64,000 bases of DNA, taken from NCBI RefSeq assembly GCF_051251125.1, contig NZ_JBPCZL010000006.1. One strand, given 5' to 3'. Positions within the stretch are counted from its first letter, which is position 1; each line of letters starts with the position of its first letter. Positions 32,934-41,304 of the stretch are shown here, one piece after another. The notes under the pieces are model-generated. The model did no database searches, was not told where the DNA came from, and was given only the letters and a program-made list of their open reading frames with translations. The stretch is from Carnimonas bestiolae (lineage in GTDB: Bacteria > Pseudomonadota > Gammaproteobacteria > Pseudomonadales > Halomonadaceae). The position numbers and the translations under genes were made by a program.

Positions 32934-34982
32934 TCAGGTAACTCGCTGGCCCGGCTGTGCGCCGCTGTCGGGCGACAGCAGATAGATGCCGTCATCGTTG
33001 CCGGTCGCCAGCACCATGCCTTCTGACACACCAAAGCGCATTTTGCGCGGCGCCAGATTGGCCACCATCACGGTCAGGCGGCCCTCGAGTGCCTCAGGCG
33101 CATAGTGCTTGGCGATGCCCGAGAATACGGTGCGGGTTTCGCTGCCAAGGTTCAGCGTCAGCTTGAGCAGCTTGTTGGAACCCTCGACGCGCTCTGCGCT
33201 GTCGATGCGGGCGATGCGCAAATCTACCTTGACGAAGTCGTCGATGGTGATGGTGTCTGCGATGGGGTCGATATCGCTCGCTTCTTCGCTGGTCGCGTTA
33301 GTCGCCGCTGCGGTGCCGTTTTTCAGCTCCAGCTCTTGTGCCGCCACTTCTTTCGAATCCTCGATCATGGCGTCGATCTGTTTGCTGTCGATACGCTGAA
33401 TCAGCGGCTTGAAGGGGTTGATCGCGTGATTGGCGAGTGACTGCTTGCGGCTCTCCCAATGGAGGTCGGGCAAGTTGAGGAACTGCCGCGCACCTTCGGC
33501 CAGTTGGGGCGTGATTGGAGCCAGGTAGGTGATGATTTGGCGGAACAGGTTGATGCCGAGCGAGCACACGTCGCGCACGCGCTCTTCGTTGCCTTCCTGC
33601 TTGGCCAGCGCCCACGGCGCTTGCTCGGCGATGTAGGCGTTGGCTTCGTCGGCGAGCTCCATAATGCGGCGTACCGCACGCGAATATTCACGCGCCTCGA
33701 AGTCGGCGGCAATATCTTCACCGGCGGCAATGGCGCGATCGAGCAGCGGTTGTTCACTCAGCGTCGCGGCCAGCGTGCCGCCACCTTTCTTGATGAAGCC
33801 AGCGCAGCGACTGGCGATATTGACCACCTTGCCGACCAGATCCGAGTTTACGCGGGTGGTGAAGTCATCGAGGCTGAGATCGATATCATCGAGCCGCGAT
33901 GACAGCTTGGCGGCGAAGTAATAGCGCAGGTATTCAGGATTAAGATGGCGCGCGTAGGTATCGGCCTTGATAAAGGTGCCGCGCGACTTCGACATCTTGG
34001 CACCGTTGACGGTCAAAAAGCCGTGGCAGTGCACGCTGGTAGGCTTGCGCAAATTGGCACCTTCCAGCATTGCGGGCCAGAACAGCGCGTGGAAGTAAAC
34101 GATGTCCTTACCGATGAAATGGTGCATTTCGGTATCGGTGTCGGGCCGCAGATATTCGTTGATATCAATGCCTTCACGGTCGCACAGCTGTTTGAAGCTC
34201 GCGAAGTAGCCAATCGGCGCATCTACCCACACGTAGAAGTATTTACCGGGCGCGTCGGGAATCTCAAAACCGAAATAGGGCGCATCGCGTGAGATGTCCC
34301 ACTCGTTCAGACCTGCCGAGAACCATTCGCCAAGCTTGTTGGCGATTTGCGGCTGCACGGTACCGGAAGCGAGCCACTGCTCAAGGAAGTGCTGAAAGTC
34401 AGGCAGCTTGAAAAAATAGTGAGTCGAGCTGCGAATTTCAGGCCGTGCACCGGAAATGGCCGATACCGGATCGATGAGATCAGCCGGGGTGTAGGTAGCA
34501 CCGCACGCTTCGCAGTTGTCGCCATACTGATCTTCGGCGTTGCAGTTGGGACAAGTGCCTTTAATGAAGCGATCGGCCAGGAACATGCCTTTTTCCGGAT
34601 CGTACATCTGCTGAATATCGCGGGTGGCGATATGGCCGTTGTCTTTAAGAACGTTATAGATTTGCTCTACGTAAGCGCGGTTTTCCGGCGAATGGGTGCT
34701 GTAGTAATTGTCGTAACCGATGCCGAAACGCGCGAAGTCAGCCTGATGCGCGCGATTGCTCTTGTCGACCAGGGCTTCCGGGGTAATGCCTTCCTGTTCG
34801 GCGCGCAGCATGATAGGCGTGCCGTGGGCGTCGTCAGCGCACACGTAGTAGCAGGTATTGCCGCGACTTTTTTGGAAGCGCACCCAGATATCGGTCTGGA
34901 CGTGTTCCATCATGTGCCCGAGATGAATATCCCCGTTAGCATAAGGAAGGGCACTGGTAACAAGAATCTTGCGTGTGGACAT
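32934..34982 (-). CDS. metG: Methionine--tRNA ligase
   Basis: MetG charges tRNA-Met for initiation and elongation. The 682-residue product has YANGDIHLGHMMEH (HIGH motif, about residues 14-27), a zinc knuckle with CPNC and CEAC near 146-161, and KMSKSRGTF near 335. A C-terminal tRNA-binding OB domain (DFVKVDLRIARIDSAERVEG from about 582) mediates dimerisation. The length and domain order are those of the E. coli-type enzyme. The divergent neighbour apbC is 248 bp away, also a conserved arrangement in Pseudomonas and relatives. Confidence 0.97.
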   Translation of the reverse strand: MSTRKILVTSALPYANGDIHLGHMMEHVQTDIWVRFQKSRGNTCYYVCADDAHGTPIMLRAEQEGITPEALVDKSNRAHQADFARFGIGYDNYYSTHSPENRAYVEQIYNVLKDNGHIATRDIQQMYDPEKGMFLADRFIKGTCPNCNAEDQYGDNCEACGATYTPADLIDPVSAISGARPEIRSSTHYFFKLPDFQHFLEQWLASGTVQPQIANKLGEWFSAGLNEWDISRDAPYFGFEIPDAPGKYFYVWVDAPIGYFASFKQLCDREGIDINEYLRPDTDTEMHHFIGKDIVYFHALFWPAMLEGANLRKPTSVHCHGFLTVNGAKMSKSRGTFIKADTYARHLNPEYLRYYFAAKLSSRLDDIDLSLDDFTTRVNSDLVGKVVNIASRCAGFIKKGGGTLAATLSEQPLLDRAIAAGEDIAADFEAREYSRAVRRIMELADEANAYIAEQAPWALAKQEGNEERVRDVCSLGINLFRQIITYLAPITPQLAEGARQFLNLPDLHWESRKQSLANHAINPFKPLIQRIDSKQIDAMIEDSKEVAAQELELKNGTAAATNATSEEASDIDPIADTITIDDFVKVDLRIARIDSAERVEGSNKLLKLTLNLGSETRTVFSGIAKHYAPEALEGRLTVMVANLAPRKMRFGVSEGMVLATGNDDGIYLLSPDSGAQPGQRVT

Positions 34983-35230
34983 GACGCCTCGGAAGCTTTA
35001 GCTGTCGGAAACAATCAAGGAGCGCGCTACGCGTGGCTCTGGTTGTATCGGAAAGAGAGAAAGGCACAAGTTTAACGCGAGACGGCGGCCGAGGGTAGGC
35101 GCGTGGCAACGATTGCTCGCGTGCGGAGTGCGCACGCTGAGGCTTGAGAGGAAGGCGGGGCGGCGCGTTATACTGCGCCCATTGCGCTCGCGATATTAGC
35201 CGAGCGATGCGTTGTTTTCGGGAGCAGTCG

Positions 35231-36031
35231 ATGATTGAAGGTGTGAAGAAGATAGTCGCGGTAGCGTCGGGCAAGGGCGGGGTAGGTAAATCGACCGTCA
35301 CTGCCAATCTGGCGCTGGCGTTGGCCGCTGGTGGACAGCGGGTGGGCGTGCTCGATGCCGATATTTACGGCCCCAGTCAGGCGCAGATGCTGGGGGTCGA
35401 ACCCGGCACTCGCCCGCGTGCCAAGGACGAGAAAACCATGCTGCCGCTCGAGGCCCATGGTCTGAAGGTAATGTCGATGGCGTTTCTGACCAATATCGAA
35501 ACCGCGATGGTATGGCGTGGGCCAATGGTGGCGGGCGCCTTCATGCAGTTGCTGAACCAGACTGACTGGGGCGAGCTTGATTATCTGCTGATCGATATGC
35601 CGCCCGGCACCGGCGATATTCAGCTCAGCCTGGCGCAGAAGGTGTCGGTGGCCGGAGCGGTGATCGTGACCACCCCGCAGGATATTGCGTTGCTGGACGC
35701 GCGGCGCGGCATCGAGATGTTCCGTAAGGTTAACGTGCCGGTACTGGGCGTGATCGAGAACATGAGTACCCACGTCTGTTCAGAGTGTGGGCACGTCGAT
35801 GCGCTGTTTGGTGAAGGCGGCGGCGATCAGATTGCCGAGAGCTACGACACACGGGTGATCGGGCGGCTGCCGCTGCTGCGTTCTATTCGTGAACACGCCG
35901 ACGGCGGCACGCCCAGCGTAGTCGCTGAGCCAGACGGCGAAGCCGCCCGTGAGTATCAAAGCGCCGCCGATGCCATCAAGGATGCGCTAGCAGGTTCTTC
36001 GCAGCAGGGCCCGACCATCGGTTTCAGCTAG
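35231..36031 (+). CDS. apbC: Iron-sulfur cluster carrier protein ApbC (Mrp)
   Basis: ApbC/Mrp is a P-loop ATPase that binds and transfers [4Fe-4S] clusters. The 266-residue product begins directly with the deviant Walker A VASGKGGVGKSTVTANLALA and has VLDADIYGPSQAQML near residue 36. It also has LIDMPPGTGDIQLSL near 118 and the cluster-binding CSEC near 180. The N-terminal DUF59/MIP18 domain found in longer homologues is absent, so this is the short form. GGGAG lies before the ATG at 35231. It is divergent from metG. Confidence 0.93.
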   Translation: MIEGVKKIVAVASGKGGVGKSTVTANLALALAAGGQRVGVLDADIYGPSQAQMLGVEPGTRPRAKDEKTMLPLEAHGLKVMSMAFLTNIETAMVWRGPMVAGAFMQLLNQTDWGELDYLLIDMPPGTGDIQLSLAQKVSVAGAVIVTTPQDIALLDARRGIEMFRKVNVPVLGVIENMSTHVCSECGHVDALFGEGGGDQIAESYDTRVIGRLPLLRSIREHADGGTPSVVAEPDGEAAREYQSAADAIKDALAGSSQQGPTIGFS

Positions 36032-36356
36032 TCGATAGCACCGCTTGGGCCAAAGCAGTGCCTAAACTAGAGTGCGGCGTTCGCGTTCTGAAGGCGCTGG
36101 GACACCGATTGATCTGGCACTGTTTTCACTCCTGGGCGGCCCTGCCCTAGGCAACGGCAAGCACCATGGCGGCGGCTGCTTTAGCTTGGCCGCAGTGACG
36201 AAAACCGCTTGCGCAAGCCGCCTAATGGCAGGGTAAACGGGCGTCAGCGCAGCGGCAGATAAAAATTGTCGGGTGAGGGCGACACACGTAGGGCTAGCCG
36301 CTATTATGTGGGGCCACACATATTTCGTTATTTTCTTCACGAAGGTAGCCAGCGCG
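36032..36356. other. Intergenic region between apbC and dcd
   Basis: These 325 bp contain no gene I can support. Near the right end a near-palindrome TATGTGGGGCCACACATA (36305-36322) lies in the expected dcd promoter area and could be an operator, but I know no matching regulator. Confidence 0.45.
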
Positions 36357-36926
36357 ATGAGCATCAAAGCCGATAAATGGATCCGCCGCATGTCTGAACA
36401 GCACGGCATGATTGAGCCGTACGAAGCAGGGCAGGTGCGTGAATCCGACGACGGCGCTCGGTTGATCTCCTACGGCACGTCGAGCTACGGCTACGATGTG
36501 CGCTGCGCCGACGAGTTCAAGGTCTTCACCAATATTCACTCGGCGACGGTCGATCCCAAGCATTTTGATGAGAAAAGCTTCGTTGATATCAAAGGAGACG
36601 TGTGCGTGATTCCGCCCAACTCCTTCGCACTGGCGCGCACCGTGGAATACTTCCGCATTCCGCGTAACGTGCTGACGGTGTGTCTGGGCAAATCGACCTA
36701 CGCGCGCTGCGGCATCATCGTGAACGTCACGCCGCTGGAGCCGGAGTGGGAAGGGCACGTGACCCTCGAATTCTCGAATACCACCAATCTGCCTGCCAAG
36801 ATTTACGCCAACGAAGGCGTGGCGCAGATGCTGTTCTTCGAATCCGATGAAGTGTGCGAAGTGTCCTACGGCGATCGCGCTGGTAAATATCAGGGCCAGC
36901 GAGGCGTCACCCTACCGCGCACCTGA
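36357..36926 (+). CDS. dcd: dCTP deaminase
   Basis: Dcd converts dCTP to dUTP, the main bacterial route towards dTTP. The 189-residue trimeric enzyme has MSIKADKWIRRMSEQHGMI, SYGTSSYGYDVRCADEFKVF near residue 37, and GKSTYARCGIIVNVTPLEPE near 111, which carries the nucleotide-binding and catalytic residues. The end is GRAGKYQGQRGVTLP-like. The start was chosen because homologues begin MSIKAD. Order metG, apbC, dcd matches Pseudomonas. Confidence 0.96.
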   Translation: MSIKADKWIRRMSEQHGMIEPYEAGQVRESDDGARLISYGTSSYGYDVRCADEFKVFTNIHSATVDPKHFDEKSFVDIKGDVCVIPPNSFALARTVEYFRIPRNVLTVCLGKSTYARCGIIVNVTPLEPEWEGHVTLEFSNTTNLPAKIYANEGVAQMLFFESDEVCEVSYGDRAGKYQGQRGVTLPRT

Positions 36927-36945
36927 GTCTCGCCTTCGTATCAAC

Positions 36946-36983
36946 AAAAAGCCCCGCCGGGATTAACTCGGCGGGGCTTTTTC
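36946..36983. terminator. Bidirectional terminator between dcd and purN
   Basis: AGCCCCGCCG and CGGCGGGGCT pair over 10 bp around a 9-nt loop, flanked by AAAAA and TTTTT. It serves the converging dcd and purN transcripts. Confidence 0.95.
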
Positions 36984-37005
36984 ATGTGCTTGATGCTGGC
37001 AACCT

Positions 37006-37719
37006 TCAGGCCTCGTCGATATCGCTCAGCGCGTCGGCGTGGCTCAGGCGCATGCCGCCTTCTTTAAGCGCGATGCCGTCGAAGCTGGCCTTGTCGCCAT
37101 CAAGGCGCAGCCGGCCTTCGAGTATCCAGCGCACCGCAATGGGATAGATCAGGTGCTCGCGCTGCTGCACCTTGGCCGCTAGCGTTTGCTCGGTATCGGC
37201 GCTGTCGACATCGACCTCGGCCTGCATGATGATCGGGCCGCCGTCGAGCTCGTCGCTGACGAAGTGCACGCTGACGCCATGGGTGTCACCGCCGTCTTCC
37301 AGCACGCGGCGATGAGTATGCAGCCCCTTGTAGGCCGGCAATAGTGATGGATGAATGTTGACCAACCGGCCGTAAAAGCGGTGCACGAACAGCGGGCTAA
37401 GAATACGCATAAAGCCTGCCAGCACAATCAGGCTGGGCTCGTGGCGCTCAATCACCTTGATCAGCGCGCCATCGTAGGCTTCGCGGCTGTCGTATTCGTC
37501 CTGTGGCAGCACCACGGCCGGTATACCTGCTGCGCGGGCGCGTTCAAGGCCGTAGGCATCGCTGCGGTTGGAGATTACCGCGGCAATTTCGCCGCCCAGC
37601 TCATCGTGATTCTGGGCGTCGATCATCGCTTGCAGGTTGCTACCGTTGCCGGAAATCAGCACTACCACGCGGGGCGCTTCAGCGGGGGCGGCCTCGAAAC
37701 CGGTATGCTCTTCGCTCAT
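37006..37719 (-). CDS. purN: Phosphoribosylglycinamide formyltransferase
   Basis: PurN transfers a formyl group from 10-formyl-THF to GAR, the third step of purine synthesis. The 237-residue product has VVVLISGNGSNLQAMIDA near residue 19, FMRILSPLFVHRFYGRLVNI near 103, HPSLLPAYKGLHTH (with the catalytic His), and SVHFVSDELDGGPIIMQ near 150. A 16-residue acidic extension precedes the usual start, so a later start is not excluded. Its ATG overlaps the purM stop (TGATG), so the two are translationally coupled. Confidence 0.95.
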   Translation of the reverse strand: MSEEHTGFEAAPAEAPRVVVLISGNGSNLQAMIDAQNHDELGGEIAAVISNRSDAYGLERARAAGIPAVVLPQDEYDSREAYDGALIKVIERHEPSLIVLAGFMRILSPLFVHRFYGRLVNIHPSLLPAYKGLHTHRRVLEDGGDTHGVSVHFVSDELDGGPIIMQAEVDVDSADTEQTLAAKVQQREHLIYPIAVRWILEGRLRLDGDKASFDGIALKEGGMRLSHADALSDIDEA

Positions 37720-38783
37720 CAGAGGTTCTCCAGCGCTACCTGCTCTTCATCACCCTGGCGAGCGCGCACTTCACCGATGCGATAGACCGTTTCGCCCTGC
37801 GCCTTGAGATGCTCGATGGCCTTATCGGCGTCGGCGGCGGCCACTACCACTACCATGCCAATGCCGCAGTTGAGGGTACGGTACATTTCGCGCGCTTCAA
37901 TGTTGCCTTGCTGCTGCAGCCAATCGAATACGGCAGGACGCTGCCAGCGCGACACGTCGATGCTGGCGGTGGCGTTGTCGGGCAGCACGCGCGGCAGGTT
38001 TTCGAGCAATCCACCGCCGGTAATGTGCGAAAGCGCGTGTACCGATACGCCGCTCTCCTTGATCAGCGACAGCAGCGGCTTAACGTAGATGCGGGTAGGT
38101 GCCATCAGCGCATCGCTGAGCGGCGTGCCGTCGATGTCGGTGGCGAGATCGCCGCCAGCGCGTTCGACGATTTTGCGAATCAGCGAGTAGCCGTTGGAGT
38201 GCGGCCCCGAAGAGGCTAGCCCGAGCACCACGTCGCCCGTCCCTACCTGGCTACCGTCGATAACCTCATCCTTCTCGACCACGCCCACGCAGAATCCGGC
38301 CAGATCATAATCGCTGCCTTCGTACATGCCGGGCATTTCTGCGGTTTCACCGCCCACCAGCGCGCAGCCTGCCTGCTCGCAGCCGCTGCCAATGCCCTTG
38401 ACTACGTCAGTGGCCATATCGACATCGAGCTTGCCGGTGGCGTAGTAGTCGAGGAAAAACAGCGGCTCAGCACCGGCCACCACCAGATCGTTGACGCACA
38501 TGGCCACCAGATCGATGCCGATGGTGTCGTGGCGTTCCAGCATCATCGCAACGCGCAGCTTGGTACCTACGCCATCGGTGCCTGATACCAGCACCGGCTT
38601 GCGGTAGCCGCTGGGCAGTTCACACAGCGCGCCGAACCCTCCCAGACCGCCCAGTACCTCGGGGCGAGTGGTGCGTTTGACGGTCTCCTTGATGCGGTCA
38701 ACCAGCGCGTTGCCCGCGTCGATGTTGACACCAGCATCCTTGTAGCTGATGGAAGCCTGAGATGAAGGATTGGAAGTAGTCAT
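37719..38783 (-). CDS. purM: Phosphoribosylformylglycinamidine cyclo-ligase
   Basis: PurM closes the imidazole ring of AIR with ATP, step five of purine synthesis. The 354-residue product has ISYKDAGVNIDAGNALVDRI near the start, PVLVSGTDGVGTKLRVAMML near residue 62, and GIDLVAMCVNDLVVAGAEPL near 88. It also has CALVGGETAEMPGMY and VHALSHITGGGLLENLPRVL. The start at 38783 has GAGAG upstream and matches homologues. It is the first gene of the purM-purN operon. Confidence 0.97.
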   Translation of the reverse strand: MTTSNPSSQASISYKDAGVNIDAGNALVDRIKETVKRTTRPEVLGGLGGFGALCELPSGYRKPVLVSGTDGVGTKLRVAMMLERHDTIGIDLVAMCVNDLVVAGAEPLFFLDYYATGKLDVDMATDVVKGIGSGCEQAGCALVGGETAEMPGMYEGSDYDLAGFCVGVVEKDEVIDGSQVGTGDVVLGLASSGPHSNGYSLIRKIVERAGGDLATDIDGTPLSDALMAPTRIYVKPLLSLIKESGVSVHALSHITGGGLLENLPRVLPDNATASIDVSRWQRPAVFDWLQQQGNIEAREMYRTLNCGIGMVVVVAAADADKAIEHLKAQGETVYRIGEVRARQGDEEQVALENL

Positions 38784-39016
38784 GGCGCTCTCGAAAATGG
38801 CTGCGGTCAATGGTGGGTAGCAAACTGAACATAACGCTCTGCTGCCAGCGCTGGTCGCACAGGGCAGGCTGCGCGGAGTATATCATCGTCGCTTCCGCAT
38901 TGGCATGGCGCTAGCGGGGGAATTGGCTGAGACGCAGAGAGGACGCGGTAAGCGAAGCCCGGCGGCCTTCGCCGTGAGCTTTCCTTATCGCTGAATACGC
39001 GCTCGAGCAGCGGTGT

Positions 39017-39235
39017 TTATCGACGCGGCTGGGTGTTGGATAGGCGATCACTGCCCCAACCCCTACCGAGCATGCAGTCATGGAACGCTTGCTGGTTAGG
39101 ATTTTTGCCATCCTGCTGAGGATCGCTGCCCGTTTGGGTACGACAGTGATCGTAGTCATCGTTGTAGTTATTAGCGATGGATTCACAGCCGCTGACGGCA
39201 AGTGCAATGACCAATAGCGATAGATATTTATTCAT
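39017..39235 (-). CDS. Small lipoprotein with C-terminal CMLGRGW motif
   Basis: This 72-residue precursor begins MNKYLSLLVIALAVSGC, a lipoprotein signal with lipobox VSGC (lipidated Cys at residue 17). The mature part is acidic and Asn/Gln-rich with DHCRTQTGSDPQQDG, then AFHDCMLGRGWGSDR. The Cys spacing and the final CMxGxGW resemble the lipoprotein at 20594-20797, so they look like distant paralogues. Function unknown. Confidence 0.8.
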   Translation of the reverse strand: MNKYLSLLVIALAVSGCESIANNYNDDYDHCRTQTGSDPQQDGKNPNQQAFHDCMLGRGWGSDRLSNTQPRR

Positions 39236-39481
39236 TTCTCACCCGTACATTTATTGGAAAAGTTGTTCGCCGCACGAGAGGAAAGGGCCACTGGGGGCAT
39301 TATCCAGAGGTTATTATGCTTATAGCACATCGCTGATGCGCCGGTGGATATTTATAGGGCTGGCGCTGGCCACGTCATCCAACATCACATCTCGCGTCGC
39401 TGAGCGCGCTTGGGTACTATGTTGGGGTTGTGTGCTTGTTTACTGGCAAGAGCGCGACGTTCACGCTGCCGCGAGGATGCG

Positions 39482-39613
39482 ATGACGCTATATCACCTGG
39501 CCTTGTGCCGACTGCTCAACGACTGCCCAACGGACGAAGCCGTACCGACTGATGCGGTGCGGGCGGCGTGCGGCTGTGCGTTGTTCGAGCCGCACCGGCG
39601 GAGCCTGTCATGA
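39482..39613 (+). CDS. Possible small protein or leader ORF coupled to hda, 43 residues
   Basis: An ATG at 39482, with GAGGATGCG upstream, opens a 43-codon frame. Its TGA overlaps the hda start as ATGA (39610-39613). That overlap suggests translational coupling. The product (MTLYHLALCRLLNDCPTDEA at the start, Cys-rich) matches no family I know. It could equally be chance; the region between the lipoprotein and hda has no other gene. Confidence 0.35.
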   Translation: MTLYHLALCRLLNDCPTDEAVPTDAVRAACGCALFEPHRRSLS

Positions 39614-40308
39614 GTTCACCCTGGCAGCTGCCGTTGGGCATTGGACCACGGGATGACGCCACCTTTGCCAACTTCTACCCTGGCAGCAACGTGGCGGCAT
39701 TGGCGGCGCTCAAGGCGCAAGCCGCAGGCGCTGCGGAGCCGCTGGTGTTTGTGTGGGGCGCAGCCGAGGCGGGGCGCAGTCATCTGCTGCAGGCGGCCTG
39801 TCACGAAGCCGACGATCACGGCCTGCGCACCCTGTATTTGCCGCTCAAGGAGCTAGGGCACTTTCCGCCGTTAATGCTTGAAGACCTCGAACGTCTGGAT
39901 TTGCTGGCCATCGACGATGTCGATGTCGTGGTAGGTCGCAAGCGTTGGGAGGAGGGCCTGTTTCACTGCTTTAATCGCATGCGCGACGCATCAAAGCGGT
40001 TGGTTGTGTCGGCCAACGCCGCACCGCGCCAGCTTGATATCAAACTGCCCGATCTCGCCTCACGGCTAGGCTGGGGCGCTACCTTCCATCTTCAGCAGCT
40101 TAACGATGAAGAACGCACCGAAGCGCTGAAGCTGCGTGCCCAGCAGCGCGGTATGGAGCTTCCCGATGAAGTTGCCCGCTATATCATGCATCGCGGACCG
40201 CGGCGTCTTCCCGCGCTGTTTGCCGAGCTCGAACGCCTCGATACTGCGTCACTCTCGGCGCACCGGCGGCTGACCATTCCGTTCGTCAAACAGGCGCTGG
40301 AGTGGTAG
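39610..40308 (+). CDS. hda: DnaA regulatory inactivator Hda
   Basis: Hda, with the beta clamp, stimulates ATP hydrolysis by DnaA and so prevents re-initiation of replication. The 232-residue AAA+ protein starts MSSPWQLPLGIGPRDDATF, containing the QLPL clamp-binding motif. It has the degenerate Walker A VWGAAEAGRSHLLQA near residue 44, Walker B LLAIDDVDVVVG near 100, and sensor/arginine-finger region PDLASRLGWGATF near 146. It lacks the DnaA DNA-binding domain IV, as expected for Hda. Confidence 0.94.
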   Translation: MSSPWQLPLGIGPRDDATFANFYPGSNVAALAALKAQAAGAAEPLVFVWGAAEAGRSHLLQAACHEADDHGLRTLYLPLKELGHFPPLMLEDLERLDLLAIDDVDVVVGRKRWEEGLFHCFNRMRDASKRLVVSANAAPRQLDIKLPDLASRLGWGATFHLQQLNDEERTEALKLRAQQRGMELPDEVARYIMHRGPRRLPALFAELERLDTASLSAHRRLTIPFVKQALEW

Positions 40309-40525
40309 CGGGGCTACCTGCCAGCCGTTGCAACGGGTAGCACGCGGCCCTTGGTAAGCATCTTTTCGATGTAAACCGCTGTGACCTGAAAGGCGCTTTC
40401 CCACCGCACCGCGAGCACTCTCGCCCTGGTGGTGCTCGAAGGCTGAAATTATCCCAAATGGCTGGCGATTCGCTCAGCCACCGTGCTGCCGCGGCGCTAC
40501 TTCTCAACGTAATAGCGCCGCGTAG

Positions 40526-40945
40526 CTACTCGCCAAACAGCGTAACCAACAGTCGACGACTGCCGCCATGGTCGCGGTGCTCGCCCAGCCAGATACCCTG
40601 CCAGGTGCCGGTCGCCAGCCGACCATTTTCCACCGCTAGCGTGAGCTGAGTGCCCAACAGGCTGGCCTTGATGTGCGCGGGCATGTCGTCGTCGCCTTCC
40701 AGGGTGTGGCGGAAGTAGGGCAGATTGCCCGGCACGCGATCATTTAAAAACGCCGCCATATCGTGGCGAACATCAGGGTCGGCGTTCTCATTCAGGGTCA
40801 GTGACGCCGAGGTATGCAGTATCTGCACATGCATCAGACCGGTCGAGATATCCCGTATTTCCGGCACTTCATCGATAATTTCCCGAGTAATCAGGTGAAA
40901 TCCGCGACGTTTGGGGGCAAGTGTCAGCTGCTTGCGGAACCACAT
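40526..40945 (-). CDS. yjbQ: YjbQ/UPF0047 family protein
   Basis: This 139-residue protein belongs to the YjbQ family, in which some members show weak thiamine-phosphate synthase activity; the true role is unsettled. Marks are MWFRKQLTLAPKRRGFHLIT, the histidine cluster HVQILHTSASLTLNENADPD near residue 38, and TGTWQGIWLGEHRDHG near 114, whose histidines probably bind a metal. AGGAG lies upstream of the chosen ATG. It is monocistronic and convergent with hda. Confidence 0.88.
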   Translation of the reverse strand: MWFRKQLTLAPKRRGFHLITREIIDEVPEIRDISTGLMHVQILHTSASLTLNENADPDVRHDMAAFLNDRVPGNLPYFRHTLEGDDDMPAHIKASLLGTQLTLAVENGRLATGTWQGIWLGEHRDHGGSRRLLVTLFGE

Positions 40946-41304
40946 GGCATGCTCCTGATGAGGGGTAGGCAAAAGAGACGCCTCATCTTGAGCCATTTGC
41001 CGTCGTTAGCAAAGTCGAGCGTGGCGGTTACGCTGAAATAGCCGCTTGGACTATCCCCCTTGATAGGCCAAATGTGGTACAACTGCGCCCGCAAAAAAGG
41101 GTCGGAGCCTACTGGTCGCCGTCCTAGCGTGCTTGGTGCCGCCCCGCACTACCGACTGTCTGCATGGTGTTTATGCGGGCAGCGTGCGGCGCTCACATGC
41201 CTTGAAACGTTTTCGCATGTGCTGCGCGAGCACTTCATCTGGCTCGCCGACGTTTTTGACAGCGCCCAGCGTACCGGCCATCCGTCCATCTGCAGCGATC
41301 CACC
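40946..41304. other. Intergenic region between yjbQ and the AroP-like gene
   Basis: This 359-bp divergent region should carry the promoters of both flanking genes. I see no convincing additional gene; open frames here lack good start signals and run through non-coding composition. Confidence 0.45.
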
